The position numbers and the translations under genes are program-made. This document shows, one piece after another, positions 32,006 through 39,662 of a stretch of 64,000 bases of DNA (position 1 is the first letter of the stretch; each line of letters opens with the position of its first letter). Source of the DNA: Helicobacter_B zhangjianzhongii (lineage in GTDB: Bacteria; Campylobacterota; Campylobacteria; Campylobacterales; Helicobacteraceae); assembly GCF_030249855.1 (NCBI RefSeq), contig NZ_JANURN010000007.1, forward strand, positions 47,285 through 111,284. The letters are read 5' to 3'. The notes beneath the pieces were generated by a model. It did not search any database and was not told the origin of the DNA. It saw only the letters and a program-made list of their open reading frames with translations.

Positions 32006-33001
32006 CTAAAATCCTCGTTGTAATACTTCTAAAATCTCCCTATCATCAAGCCACTGCGTATTAGTAGCACTTGAGTATTCAAAGGCTTCTTGCACACGCA
32101 CGCCCCTTTGCCCATTAGCACTCACACTATAATCAATAGGCGTTTGAAACACAATGCTAGGCTCAATCACATAAAAGCTTTCAAACTCATAGCAGTGCCT
32201 TGAGTCATCTTCTGGGATCATCACTTCGTGCAGCTTTTCCCCCGGGCGGATACCTATAAACTTCATAGGCAGGTGCGGGGCTAGGCAGCGTGCTAGATCG
32301 GTGATTTTCATACTAGGGATTTTAGGCACAAAGATTTCGCCCCCGTGCATTCGCTCCAAACTCTTTAGCACAAACTCCACCCCAGAATCCAGCGTGATAA
32401 AAAAGCGCGTCATTCGCTTATCGGTGATTGGCAGCTCTTTTGCGCCTTGCTCTACAAGCTTTTTGAAAAATGGCAGCACACTTCCCCTAGAGCCTAGCAC
32501 ATTGCCATAGCGCACCACGCTAAATCGCGCCCTCTTGCTGCCTTTGATATTATTTGCGCTGATGAAAAGCTTATCCGAGCAAAGCTTGGTCGCGCCATAG
32601 AGATTGATAGGATTGGCAGCTTTGTCGGTGGAAAGGGCGATGATATGGGAGACATCATTAGCTAGGGCAGCTTGGATCACATTGCTAGCCCCTAGGATAT
32701 TGGTCTTGATACATTCTATGGGGTTGTATTCTGCTATGGGGACATGCTTTAGCGCAGCAGCGTGGATACAGACATCAACGCCAGCCATAGCGGATTCTAG
32801 CCTAGCTTCATCGCGCACATCGCCGATGAAATAGCGCATTCTTTTGTCATTAAAGCTCTGGCTCATTTCATACTGCTTCAATTCATCGCGACTATACACG
32901 ATCACACGCGCTGGCTTATACCGCTCTAGCACCTTAGCGACAAATCTCTTGCCAAAGCTCCCTGTGCCACCGGTGATAAGAATGCTCTTGCCTTCTAGCA
33001 T
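32006..33001 (-). CDS. pseB: UDP-N-acetylglucosamine 4,6-dehydratase (inverting) PseB
   Basis: First enzyme of pseudaminic acid synthesis, needed to glycosylate flagellins in Helicobacter and Campylobacter. 331-residue extended-SDR: nucleotide motif TGGTGSFG at 10-17, catalytic LSTDKAANPINLYGATK with Asp126, Lys127 and Tyr135 (YxxxK), and EIFVPKIPSMKITDLA. Length is normal and no repeat has entered. AAGGAG lies 7 bases before the ATG. The other pse genes are not in the window. Confidence 0.95.
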   Translation of the reverse strand: MLEGKSILITGGTGSFGKRFVAKVLERYKPARVIVYSRDELKQYEMSQSFNDKRMRYFIGDVRDEARLESAMAGVDVCIHAAALKHVPIAEYNPIECIKTNILGASNVIQAALANDVSHIIALSTDKAANPINLYGATKLCSDKLFISANNIKGSKRARFSVVRYGNVLGSRGSVLPFFKKLVEQGAKELPITDKRMTRFFITLDSGVEFVLKSLERMHGGEIFVPKIPSMKITDLARCLAPHLPMKFIGIRPGEKLHEVMIPEDDSRHCYEFESFYVIEPSIVFQTPIDYSVSANGQRGVRVQEAFEYSSATNTQWLDDREILEVLQRGF

Positions 33002-33121
33002 AGATACTCCTTGATATAGGGCTTTATGCTATATTGAAGCACGATTTATTCCACCTTATTTATGGTGGTGTGCTTGTGTATCGGCAATCACATAAGCAAA
33101 AAAAGTTTAAGCAAAAGTAAG

Positions 33122-33127
33122 TATAAT
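33122..33127 (+). promoter_or_regulatory. Probable -10 box for ispDF
   Basis: TATAAT preceded by A/T-rich sequence (AAAAAAAGTTTAAGC), 29 bases before the GTG at 33156. Confidence 0.5.
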
Positions 33128-33155
33128 TTTGTAACATTCACGATAAAGGTTTGCG

Positions 33156-35012
33156 GTGTATAGAAACACAACACAACTTCAACTAGACCCTACGCAAGCG
33201 ACCGCGCCTAGCGAGAGTTTGGTGCCACAAGGGGCGTCTATCGCGCTTATCCTTATGGCAGCTGGCAGCTCAAGCCGCTTTGCGCAAAGCTCGCCTAAAA
33301 CACACGCTATCAAAAAGCAGTGGCTACGCATAGGAGAGAAGCCATTGTGGCTTTTTGTCGCAGATACACTGAGTGCGATGTATCCATTTGTGCAAATCCG
33401 TATCACTGCAAGCGAGCAAGAAGCCTCCTATATGCAAAAGCTTTGTTCCTATGAGATTGTCATTGGCGGGGAGACTCGTCAAGAGTCTTTGCGCAACGCA
33501 CTTCAAGGCATTGAGAGCGAGTGGGTGCTTGTGAGTGATGTGGCAAGGGCTGGGATTGTCGCCGTAGCACGAAAAATCATTTCGGCACTTATTGTAACAA
33601 GTTTGGATTCTAGCGATAACGCTCAAACGCAAAGCAAGCAACGCGCAGCTTCTTTAGAAAAAGTGGATTCTAGGGGAAATGTGGATTGCCACGCCGCAGC
33701 TCACGCCGCGGCTCGCAATGACAGAGAAATAGCCACTAGTGAAAAAGTGGATTCTAGGGATAACGCTCAAAATTTAAACAACCCACAGGCGGAAGGACTT
33801 TCTAAAGAAACTTCGCTTCGCTCGTTTTGTGGCAACACCACAGGGGCTGAAAGCGTGTTTGATAACCACGCCGCAGGCGGCAGGATTTTTCTAAAGAAAC
33901 ATCGCTTCGCTCGTTTTGATGAAAAAGCTGAAATTCTAAAAGTGGATTCTAGGGATAACGCTCAAAATTTAAACAACTCGCAGGCGGCAGGATTGTGCGG
34001 CAACAATACAGAAGCTCAAAATGTGTTTTGTAGCCAGCTCATAGGCGGCAGGATTTTTGATGAAAAAGCGGGGTTGTGCAGTGGCGAGCAAGGAGATAAG
34101 ACTTGGGCGTCTATCGACGCAGCGAGCCACAAACTCCCCGCTTTTTCGCAAAAAGCCAACGCCCAAAACACACAAGTCGATTGTGTTGCGCCGATTTTGG
34201 CAGTCCCTGACACTGCCATATATGATGAAAGCTATATTGATAGAAGCAAGCTTTTTAGAGTCCAAACGCCCCAGCTCTCGCGTGTAAGCGCATTACGCGC
34301 CGCACTAGAATCCACACAGGATCAAGGCACCGATGAAAGCTCTATCATCAAGGCAAATGGCGGGATCGTGCGCTATATACAAGGGGATAGGGCATTAGAG
34401 AAGCTAACGCTAGCTAGCGATATGGCGGCATTAGAGCAGATTCTAGGGCAGGCGCAAAGCTGGCAGCACGCCGCGCCCTTTGCGCCTATGCCGACTTTGC
34501 GCGTGGGAAATGGGCTTGATGTGCATAGCTTTGAGGCAGGCAAGGTGATGAAGCTAGGTGGCGTGGTGATAGAGAGTGAGTTTGGGTTTAAAGCCCATAG
34601 CGATGGCGATGTGGCATTGCATAGTGTGATTGATGCGATTTTGGGGGCTATGGGGGCTGGGGATATTGGCGAGTGGTTTCCGGACTCTAGCAGCGCGTGG
34701 GAGGGGGCGGACTCTGCGAGATTGCTAGAGATTGTGTGGGGCTTTGCTAGAAGTGTGGGCTATGAGCTATGCAATCTTGATCTAACCATTATCGCCCAAA
34801 AGCCCCGCCTTGGCGCATATAAGCAGCCTATACGCGCTAGGATCGCTGAGATTTTGGGTGTGCCTTTGAGCGCGATCAATGTCAAAGCCACCACGACAGA
34901 GCAGCTAGGCTTTGTGGGTAGGGCAGAGGGGGTGTGTGCGATGAGTAGCGTGAGCTTGCGGATTGTGTCTTTTGCAGAAGTGGCACAGAGTTATCAATTG
35001 TATAAAGGATAG
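33156..35012 (+). CDS. ispDF: Bifunctional IspD/IspF with a large repeat-derived insertion
   Basis: Fusion of 4-diphosphocytidyl-2-C-methylerythritol synthase (IspD) and 2-C-methylerythritol 2,4-cyclodiphosphate synthase (IspF) of the MEP isoprenoid pathway. IspD: LILMAAGSSSRF at 32-42, then VSDVARAGI at 127-134 (usual HDAARP). IspF: GNGLDVHSF near 452 and HSDGDVALHSVIDAILGA near 483, with the DxH metal residues. 618 residues against about 370-410 in C. jejuni and H. pylori. The excess is residues about 150-342, a repeat mosaic that splits the IspD fold between VARKIISAL and VDCVAPILAVPDT. Starts with GTG. An essential pathway enzyme carrying such an insertion suggests it is tolerated as a surface loop. 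Confidence 0.93.
   Translation: MYRNTTQLQLDPTQATAPSESLVPQGASIALILMAAGSSSRFAQSSPKTHAIKKQWLRIGEKPLWLFVADTLSAMYPFVQIRITASEQEASYMQKLCSYEIVIGGETRQESLRNALQGIESEWVLVSDVARAGIVAVARKIISALIVTSLDSSDNAQTQSKQRAASLEKVDSRGNVDCHAAAHAAARNDREIATSEKVDSRDNAQNLNNPQAEGLSKETSLRSFCGNTTGAESVFDNHAAGGRIFLKKHRFARFDEKAEILKVDSRDNAQNLNNSQAAGLCGNNTEAQNVFCSQLIGGRIFDEKAGLCSGEQGDKTWASIDAASHKLPAFSQKANAQNTQVDCVAPILAVPDTAIYDESYIDRSKLFRVQTPQLSRVSALRAALESTQDQGTDESSIIKANGGIVRYIQGDRALEKLTLASDMAALEQILGQAQSWQHAAPFAPMPTLRVGNGLDVHSFEAGKVMKLGGVVIESEFGFKAHSDGDVALHSVIDAILGAMGAGDIGEWFPDSSSAWEGADSARLLEIVWGFARSVGYELCNLDLTIIAQKPRLGAYKQPIRARIAEILGVPLSAINVKATTTEQLGFVGRAEGVCAMSSVSLRIVSFAEVAQSYQLYKG
33682..33723. repeat. Hairpin repeat family A, copy 3
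   Basis: GGATTGCCACG ... GCTCGCAATGACA, internal stem GCCGC / GCGGC. Translated VDCHAAAHAAARNDRE. Confidence 0.9.
34062..34147. repeat. Palindromic repeat family B, copy 2
   Basis: Perfect 12-base arms GAAAAAGCGGGG / CCCCGCTTTTTC and GTGGC / GCCAC around the core GCAAGGAGATAAGACTTGG + GTCTATCGACGC. Translated GEQGDKTWASIDAASH. Arms differ from copy 1 at the same paired positions (GCG versus TCG). Confidence 0.93.
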
Positions 35013-35016
35013 TGTT

Positions 35017-35901
35017 ATGAAATTGCTCATTTTAGAAAATGAAGTCTATCTGGCTCAAAGTATCGCAGGCAAGCTTAGTGATGTAGGCTATGAATGCACC
35101 ATTAGCCAAAATATCCCCAAAGAGCGCGTGGATTATCACGCGATTTTAATCTCATCAAATATCTATAATCAAAATTGCGAATTTTTCATTAGACAGCATA
35201 GTGATTCTATCATCATTATGATGATCTCTTATATCAGCGATGATACCGTGAGTAAGCCGCTGCTAGCGGGGGCTAGGGACTATGTGCTAAAGCCCTTTAT
35301 GATCGATGAGCTTGTGCGCAAGATCCGGCACTACAATGAATTTGCCAAAAATAAGCAAGTGCTGGATTTTTATAATGCGTATTTTGACTTCATACAAAAA
35401 GAGCTAAACACCCCAAGTCTCTTGCAATATAATCCGCCTTTCATCATCAAAAGCACTTCCCAGCGCAGCGCGGATATTTATGCGATGAAATACGCTAGGG
35501 AGAAAAATATCTTGCTTGAGTTTATTACGCTAAAAGATAAAGACTATAAAAATATCTTCAAAAACACCCCCCAAAAGCAGAAAATCTACTACGCCACCAA
35601 CCTTGAAGAGCTAAAAAAGCAGGAGAGAAAGGAGTTTTTAGAGCTGGCACATAGGTATCCTTTGATCATTTCATTTATCTCCACAGATAAGGTGAGCTTC
35701 CAGCAGGTGATTGACATCTCCCATATCCCAAACACCCAGGAGCTAGGCGGGGATATTATGTCTATACACGATTATGTAAAGACCATTATCGCAAAGTTTG
35801 AGAGTCGCTACCCTGATATTGAGCTAGCTAAAAAGCTTGGTATGAGCAGGAAGAGTCTGTGGGAGAAGCGCAAGAAATATGGGCTTTTGCGCAAGAAGTA
35901 G
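35017..35901 (+). CDS. Orphan atypical response regulator (HP1021/CemR-like)
   Basis: 294 residues: receiver-like domain (1-115) and a C-terminal Fis-type helix-turn-helix (ELAKKLGMSRKSLWEKRKKYG, split here for length: residues about 268-288). The receiver keeps ENE near the N-terminus and YVLKPF with its lysine, but the phospho-acceptor position reads ILISSN (Ser46-Ser47) with no aspartate, so it is not a phosphorelay partner. H. pylori HP1021 and C. jejuni Cj1608 also lack it and act in redox, metabolic and oriC control. ATG at 35017 has AAGGAT upstream and follows the ispDF stop by 4 bases; the longer open frame overlaps ispDF. The ispDF-regulator order matches both relatives. No histidine kinase is nearby. 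Confidence 0.88.
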   Translation: MKLLILENEVYLAQSIAGKLSDVGYECTISQNIPKERVDYHAILISSNIYNQNCEFFIRQHSDSIIIMMISYISDDTVSKPLLAGARDYVLKPFMIDELVRKIRHYNEFAKNKQVLDFYNAYFDFIQKELNTPSLLQYNPPFIIKSTSQRSADIYAMKYAREKNILLEFITLKDKDYKNIFKNTPQKQKIYYATNLEELKKQERKEFLELAHRYPLIISFISTDKVSFQQVIDISHIPNTQELGGDIMSIHDYVKTIIAKFESRYPDIELAKKLGMSRKSLWEKRKKYGLLRKK

Positions 35902-35910
35902 GGAGGAGAG

Positions 35911-37632
35911 ATGAGAAAAAGTGTGTTGATGGGGTGTATGGGGGATTTGGTCTTACTAAAGAAACATCGGCTATCGCCGACCGCTTCGCTTGTTTTGGGT
36001 AGGCATTCCGCAGATTTAGCAAATTTGGGGACAACCGCAGACTCTAGCTCTGTCCCAAAACAAGCACAGCGCAGTTTCTTTAGAAAACAAGCGACAGCGG
36101 TGCAAGGTGGGAGCACGAAAGCAGGTTTCTTTAGAATTCCTAGAATCCTTGAGAAAGACAATCAGGGCGGTTTTGAAAAATCCACCGAAAATCAAAAGCA
36201 GCCGCAAAGTAAAAAAGTGGATTCTAGCAATAACGCAAACATTTTAAGCAAGTCGCAAGTTTCTTTAGAAAAGCCAACGCCCAACACACAAAAAACGCCC
36301 AAAGCCAAGCTAGCACAGGATTCTAGGATTTTTGCCCAAAACTCCCAAACTCTAAAAACGCCGCAGGCGGCAGGATTTTGCGATGATTTTTGGGGTTTTG
36401 GAGCGAAAGGCGAAGAGAGTTACCTTAGCGGTAATGACCGAGCCTTGAGCGAACAATCCCCAAAAAGCGCGCAAAAGCCAACGCCCAAGCCTAGAAAAGC
36501 TCTCTATATTGACAAAGAAGCCATAAGCTCCCTAGCCCTAGTCCAAGAAGGCTTGCTCTCTCCCATAGCAAGCCTTGCCAATAGCAAAACGCTAGATTTA
36601 AGCAAAGATTCCTATCTCACGCCCTTTGTGCTAAACCCAGCAGGCAAGAGAAATCGCAAAGTCCTAGAATCCACCAAGCCAAATGAAGTGCTTGATATTG
36701 TCTTTGAGCAAAGGAGTGTGGGGTATTTGAGGGTTGAAGAAGTGTTCCCTATCGATCGGCACGCACGCACGATCCAGCTCACAGGGCTACAAGGTGGGGC
36801 GGAGTTTGATAGGATCTACTCGCGGCTTGGGGATTATGCGGTGTGTGGGGAGTATCAAGTGGATTTCCCGGATATTAAAGAAGCTAAAGCAAGTTTGCAG
36901 GAGCAGATCGCCACGCATAATGCCAAGCATATCACAGGGCTTGTGCTTGATGGACAGGTCTTCCACAATGCGCACGAAGCCTTTATCCGCGATGCGCTTT
37001 CAACGAGTGATTTGGTCGTGCTATTTTTGCTAAAGCCCTATCGCGATACGCTTATCCACTACGATATGCAAAAGCAATGCGTAGAATTTGCGATGAGGCA
37101 TTTTCTCGTGAGCGATAGAATGTGCATTATCCCTCTTGATGATACCTATCTCTTTATGGGGACAAATAATGTGCTTTTACACGCAATGGTGGCTAGGAAC
37201 TACGGCTGCACGCATTTCATCGTCTCTGATAATACCCCTAATCTCTCGGTGTTTTATGAGCGCAATACTTTGTATTCTGTGCTGGATATGGTGAGCGGGA
37301 TTAGCACGAGTATCAAGGGCGGGTATGTGTATTGCAACACTTGTCAAATGCTTATCAATCGCACGACTTGCCCGCACGGCAAGCACCATCACATCAGCTA
37401 CAACACAGAGTCGATTTTAGAGTTTTTTAAGGTGGGGCTGCTGCCTCCTAGCGTGCTTGTGCGCCCAAGTATCGCGGCAAAGCTTTTAGCCCATCTCTTC
37501 CCCAATCGCTTTAGCAACCTCCAAAAGCTCTACTATGATCTTATGCCATTTGATGAAGGCGTGCTGCTGCCAAAGAGTGAAGAGGACTTCTACCTAGAGC
37601 TTATGCGACTCTATGAGCTGCGCAGCAAGTAG
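35911..37632 (+). CDS. ATP-sulfurylase-like protein with repeat-derived N-terminal region
   Basis: 573 residues. The conserved part starts near residue 197 (ALYIDKEAISSLALVQEGLLSP, PUA-like domain) and continues with a nucleotidyltransferase domain: QVFHNAHEAFIRDAL (counterpart of the RNPxHxxHE motif, first half altered), MGTNNVLLHAMVARNYGCTHFIVS and a zinc-like CNTCQML ... TCPHG. ATP sulfurylases are about 390 residues; residues about 10-190 here are repeat mosaic placed directly after a start (GGAGGAG upstream of ATG). C. jejuni has a similar gene after its ispDF and Cj1608 homologues. Whether it adenylates sulfate is doubtful: no cys genes are in view and the active-site motif is not canonical. 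Confidence 0.75.
   Translation: MRKSVLMGCMGDLVLLKKHRLSPTASLVLGRHSADLANLGTTADSSSVPKQAQRSFFRKQATAVQGGSTKAGFFRIPRILEKDNQGGFEKSTENQKQPQSKKVDSSNNANILSKSQVSLEKPTPNTQKTPKAKLAQDSRIFAQNSQTLKTPQAAGFCDDFWGFGAKGEESYLSGNDRALSEQSPKSAQKPTPKPRKALYIDKEAISSLALVQEGLLSPIASLANSKTLDLSKDSYLTPFVLNPAGKRNRKVLESTKPNEVLDIVFEQRSVGYLRVEEVFPIDRHARTIQLTGLQGGAEFDRIYSRLGDYAVCGEYQVDFPDIKEAKASLQEQIATHNAKHITGLVLDGQVFHNAHEAFIRDALSTSDLVVLFLLKPYRDTLIHYDMQKQCVEFAMRHFLVSDRMCIIPLDDTYLFMGTNNVLLHAMVARNYGCTHFIVSDNTPNLSVFYERNTLYSVLDMVSGISTSIKGGYVYCNTCQMLINRTTCPHGKHHHISYNTESILEFFKVGLLPPSVLVRPSIAAKLLAHLFPNRFSNLQKLYYDLMPFDEGVLLPKSEEDFYLELMRLYELRSK
35940..36500. repeat. Repeat mosaic in the 5' part of the ATP-sulfurylase-like gene
   Basis: Contains TACTAAAGAAACATCGGC-tatc-GCCGA hairpin (35951-35980), a GTAGGCATTCCGCAGATTT word (36000), TTTCTTTAGAAA words (36078, 36125, 36260), GTGGATTCTAG (36216), an AATAACGCAAACATTTTAAG module, AAAGCCAACGCCCAA modules (36278, 36474), a CGCAGGCGGCAGGATT module (36363) and family C copy 2. 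Confidence 0.92.
36387..36466. repeat. Palindromic repeat family C, copy 2
   Basis: Core GAGTTACCTTAGCGGTAAT + GACCGA, arms TTTTTGGGG / CCCCAAAAA and GCGAAAGGC / GCCTTGAGC. Translated EESYLSGNDRALSE. Confidence 0.9.
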
Positions 37633-37646
37633 GGGTGATGGCATAG

Positions 37647-39662
37647 ATGAGCAAGCGGGCGGAGTGGCTGTGCCTGGGCGTGATTGTGGGCTTGCTGCTG
37701 GGGGCTTTGGGGTATGTGAGCTTTAGGCACAAGCTTCCTAGCCCTAGTGTCTTTGCCATAGATTCTAAAGTGGATTCTAGTAATACTCCCATTTTTGCTG
37801 CAAAAAATATGGATTGCCACGCGGATTTTCAATCCGCTCGCAATGACAGAAAAAACGCGATATGTGAAAACGCAGTTTCTTTAGAAAGCAAGCAACGCGC
37901 AGCTTCTTTAGAAAACAAGCAATACCGCTCGGCGATAGGCGATGTTTCTTTAGAAAAAGTGGATTCTAGCTACTTTGCTATACCAAACCCCACGCCAAGC
38001 GCGCACGCAAGCACGATCATCGCCCTTGATACAGCGCGTGTCGCCCCGCATTTGCGCGATAGCTATGGCTTTATGGCTTTGTTTTTTGCTGGGAGTAGGG
38101 AGGGGGCGAGAGATGTGGGGATCTACCAAAGCTTTTTTGTAAAAGATTCGCGCGTTAGCTTTTGGGCTAAAAATGGCGATCACTGCGGCGAGTCTGCGCT
38201 CATTACCACTCAAGGTAAATCCCTTGACTCGCCTTGCAAAACCCCATTTTTAGCTCCAAAATCTTGCCGCGAGCAGGTTTCTTTAGAAAACAAGCGAAGC
38301 GAAGTTTCTTTAGAAAACGAGGATTCTAGTGATGAAGCAATGGATTGCCACGCCGCTGCTAGCGCAGCGTCTCGCAATGACGATAAAAAAGCTTTTTTTC
38401 AAAACGAGGATTTTAATAAAAATGCTCAAATTTTACACACGCTGCAAAACGAAGAAGTAGAAAGTGTGTTTGATAAAAACGCAAAAAATTTAAACAAGTC
38501 GCAGGCAGAAGGATTTGAGATGGGAAAACAAGGCGTAGCCGCAGTTTCTTTAGTAAATCGGGGTTTTCAAGCTAGGGGCGAAGGGAGTTACCTAGTGGGT
38601 AATGACCGAGACCCTAGCGAAGAATCCACAATTTATCGCAAAAAGCCAACGCCAAAAACACAAAAAAAGCCAACGCCCAAGCTACCCCACCATTGGAGCA
38701 CCCCTAGAGAAATCCTAACCCCATCTCTCCTCTCCCGCCTTAGTGGCAAATTTATCGCCAAGCTTGGCAATCCTGTGAGCTTTGTGGATACTCTAGGGAG
38801 GGTGCATTTGTTTGTCGTGGGGGTGAGTCTTGGGGGCTGGGCGACTAGCAGGGTGTATTGGCTGGAGTTTGATGAGTCTTTGGAGCATTTGCGCTTTAGG
38901 CAGGAGCTTGCCCTAAGCCCCTTTGCCAATCTCTCATTCCTTGTGCGTAGTCCCGCCTTGCTGCTAGAAGATGGCGGATTTATCTTGCCTATTTATCACG
39001 AGCTAGCGCGCAAATACCCCCTGCTTGTGCGCTTTGACTCTGCGCTTAGGCTAGAATCCACTTTTTTACCACTTCCGCATATCGGCGCAAAGTCCCTATC
39101 CAAGCTGCAGCCAAGCTTCACCCCCTTAAGCCCGACAAAAGCCATAGGCGTGTATCGCAACTACACACCAAGTGCTATGCAAGTGAGTTTGTGTCAATTA
39201 CAAGGTGATTTATCATGCCAGCCCCCAAAGCCTAGCAATCTTATCAACTACAACAGCTCTTCTGTGCTTTTTAGCGTAGATGGGCTTGTGTTTTTGCTCC
39301 ATAATAGCCCCCCCCCCTACGCGCTATCGCCAAAATCTCCTAGCCTAGATTCTATGCTGCAAGGCGCACTTCCGCACTCAAGGGAGCAGCTGCATATTTT
39401 CGTGCTTGTGCCAGAGAGCCTAGATGGCTCTCAAGTGGAGTTTGCGCCTGTGTGCTTGCTTGATCGCGTGGAAAATGCCGAAGTCTCCTACCCTAGCGTG
39501 GCGCATAATGAAGAGCTCGTGCATATCGCTTATACTTACAAACGCGCCTTTATCCGCACTGCCTTGCTCCCTAGAGCTACCCTTGTGCAAAAGGCTCGCG
39601 CTGTGCTGGATCCTAGCTACCCTGCTAGTAGTGCAGGCTGGACAAGGGCGTGTGATGATTAG
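37647..39662 (+). CDS. Sialidase-like (BNR/Asp-box neuraminidase family) protein interrupted by repeat mosaic
   Basis: 671 residues with an N-terminal membrane anchor (LCLGVIVGLLLGALGYV). Family segments: YGFMALFFAGSREGARDVGIY near residue 143 (sialidase arginine region), FIAKLGNPVSF, SPALLLEDGGFILPIYHELARKYPLLVRFD in the second half, and AEVSYPSVAHNEELVHIAYTYKR at the end. It resembles the predicted-neuraminidase group rather than a characterised sialidase. Two blocks, residues about 40-110 and 185-345, are translated repeats, the second splitting a conserved strand pair between VSFWAKNG and WSTPREIL. Follows the ATP-sulfurylase-like gene by 14 bases and overlaps the next gene by 8. Substrate unknown; a role in surface glycan or host sialic acid is inference. 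Confidence 0.72.
   Translation: MSKRAEWLCLGVIVGLLLGALGYVSFRHKLPSPSVFAIDSKVDSSNTPIFAAKNMDCHADFQSARNDRKNAICENAVSLESKQRAASLENKQYRSAIGDVSLEKVDSSYFAIPNPTPSAHASTIIALDTARVAPHLRDSYGFMALFFAGSREGARDVGIYQSFFVKDSRVSFWAKNGDHCGESALITTQGKSLDSPCKTPFLAPKSCREQVSLENKRSEVSLENEDSSDEAMDCHAAASAASRNDDKKAFFQNEDFNKNAQILHTLQNEEVESVFDKNAKNLNKSQAEGFEMGKQGVAAVSLVNRGFQARGEGSYLVGNDRDPSEESTIYRKKPTPKTQKKPTPKLPHHWSTPREILTPSLLSRLSGKFIAKLGNPVSFVDTLGRVHLFVVGVSLGGWATSRVYWLEFDESLEHLRFRQELALSPFANLSFLVRSPALLLEDGGFILPIYHELARKYPLLVRFDSALRLESTFLPLPHIGAKSLSKLQPSFTPLSPTKAIGVYRNYTPSAMQVSLCQLQGDLSCQPPKPSNLINYNSSSVLFSVDGLVFLLHNSPPPYALSPKSPSLDSMLQGALPHSREQLHIFVLVPESLDGSQVEFAPVCLLDRVENAEVSYPSVAHNEELVHIAYTYKRAFIRTALLPRATLVQKARAVLDPSYPASSAGWTRACDD
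37810..37848. repeat. Hairpin repeat family A, copy 4
   Basis: TGGATTGCCACG ... CTCGCAATGACA, internal hairpin CGGATT-ttc-AATCCG. Translated DCHADFQSARNDR. Confidence 0.92.
38341..38382. repeat. Hairpin repeat family A, copy 5
   Basis: TGGATTGCCACG ... CTCGCAATGACG, internal hairpin CGCTGC-tagc-GCAGCG. Translated DCHAAASAASRNDD, the same frame as copies 3 and 4. Confidence 0.92.
38571..38618. repeat. Palindromic repeat family C, copy 3
   Basis: Core GAGTTACCTAGTGGGTAAT + GACCGA, arms GCTAGGGG / ACCCTAGC. Translated EGSYLVGNDRDPSE, the same frame as copy 2. Confidence 0.9.

Larger units (their letters stand above)
33600..34185. repeat. Repeat mosaic inside ispDF
   Basis: Order on the coding strand: TTCTTTAGAAA word (33650), GTGGATTCTAG (33663), family A copy 3 (33682-33723), GTGGATTCTAG (33750), GATAACGCTCAAAATTT module (33760), CAGGCGGAAGGA module, CTTTCTAAAGAAAC, a GATAACCACGCCGCAGGCGG module (33863), CTAAAGAAACATCG, GTGGATTCTAG (33942), GATAACGCTCAAAATTT again, CAGGCGGCAGGATT twice, family B copy 2 (34062-34147), and GCCAACGCCCAAAACAC. 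All are open in the IspD frame. Confidence 0.93.
37765..38690. repeat. Repeat mosaic blocks in the sialidase-like gene
   Basis: First block 37765-37975: GTGGATTCTAG (37771, 37959), family A copy 4 and three TTTCTTTAGAAA words with a CGCTCGGCGATAGGCGATG hairpin. Second block 38260-38690: three more TTTCTTTAGAAA/TAAA words, family A copy 5, two AATGCTCAAATTTTA-type modules, a CGCAGGCAGAAGGA module, family C copy 3 and AAAGCCAACGCC modules. Conserved enzyme sequence lies between the blocks. Confidence 0.92.

Noticed and set aside
33600..38690. Repeat-rich genes as pseudogenes
   Set aside because: Frames stay open across hundreds of bases of repeat and resume conserved domains in frame on both sides, which would be unlikely for decaying genes.
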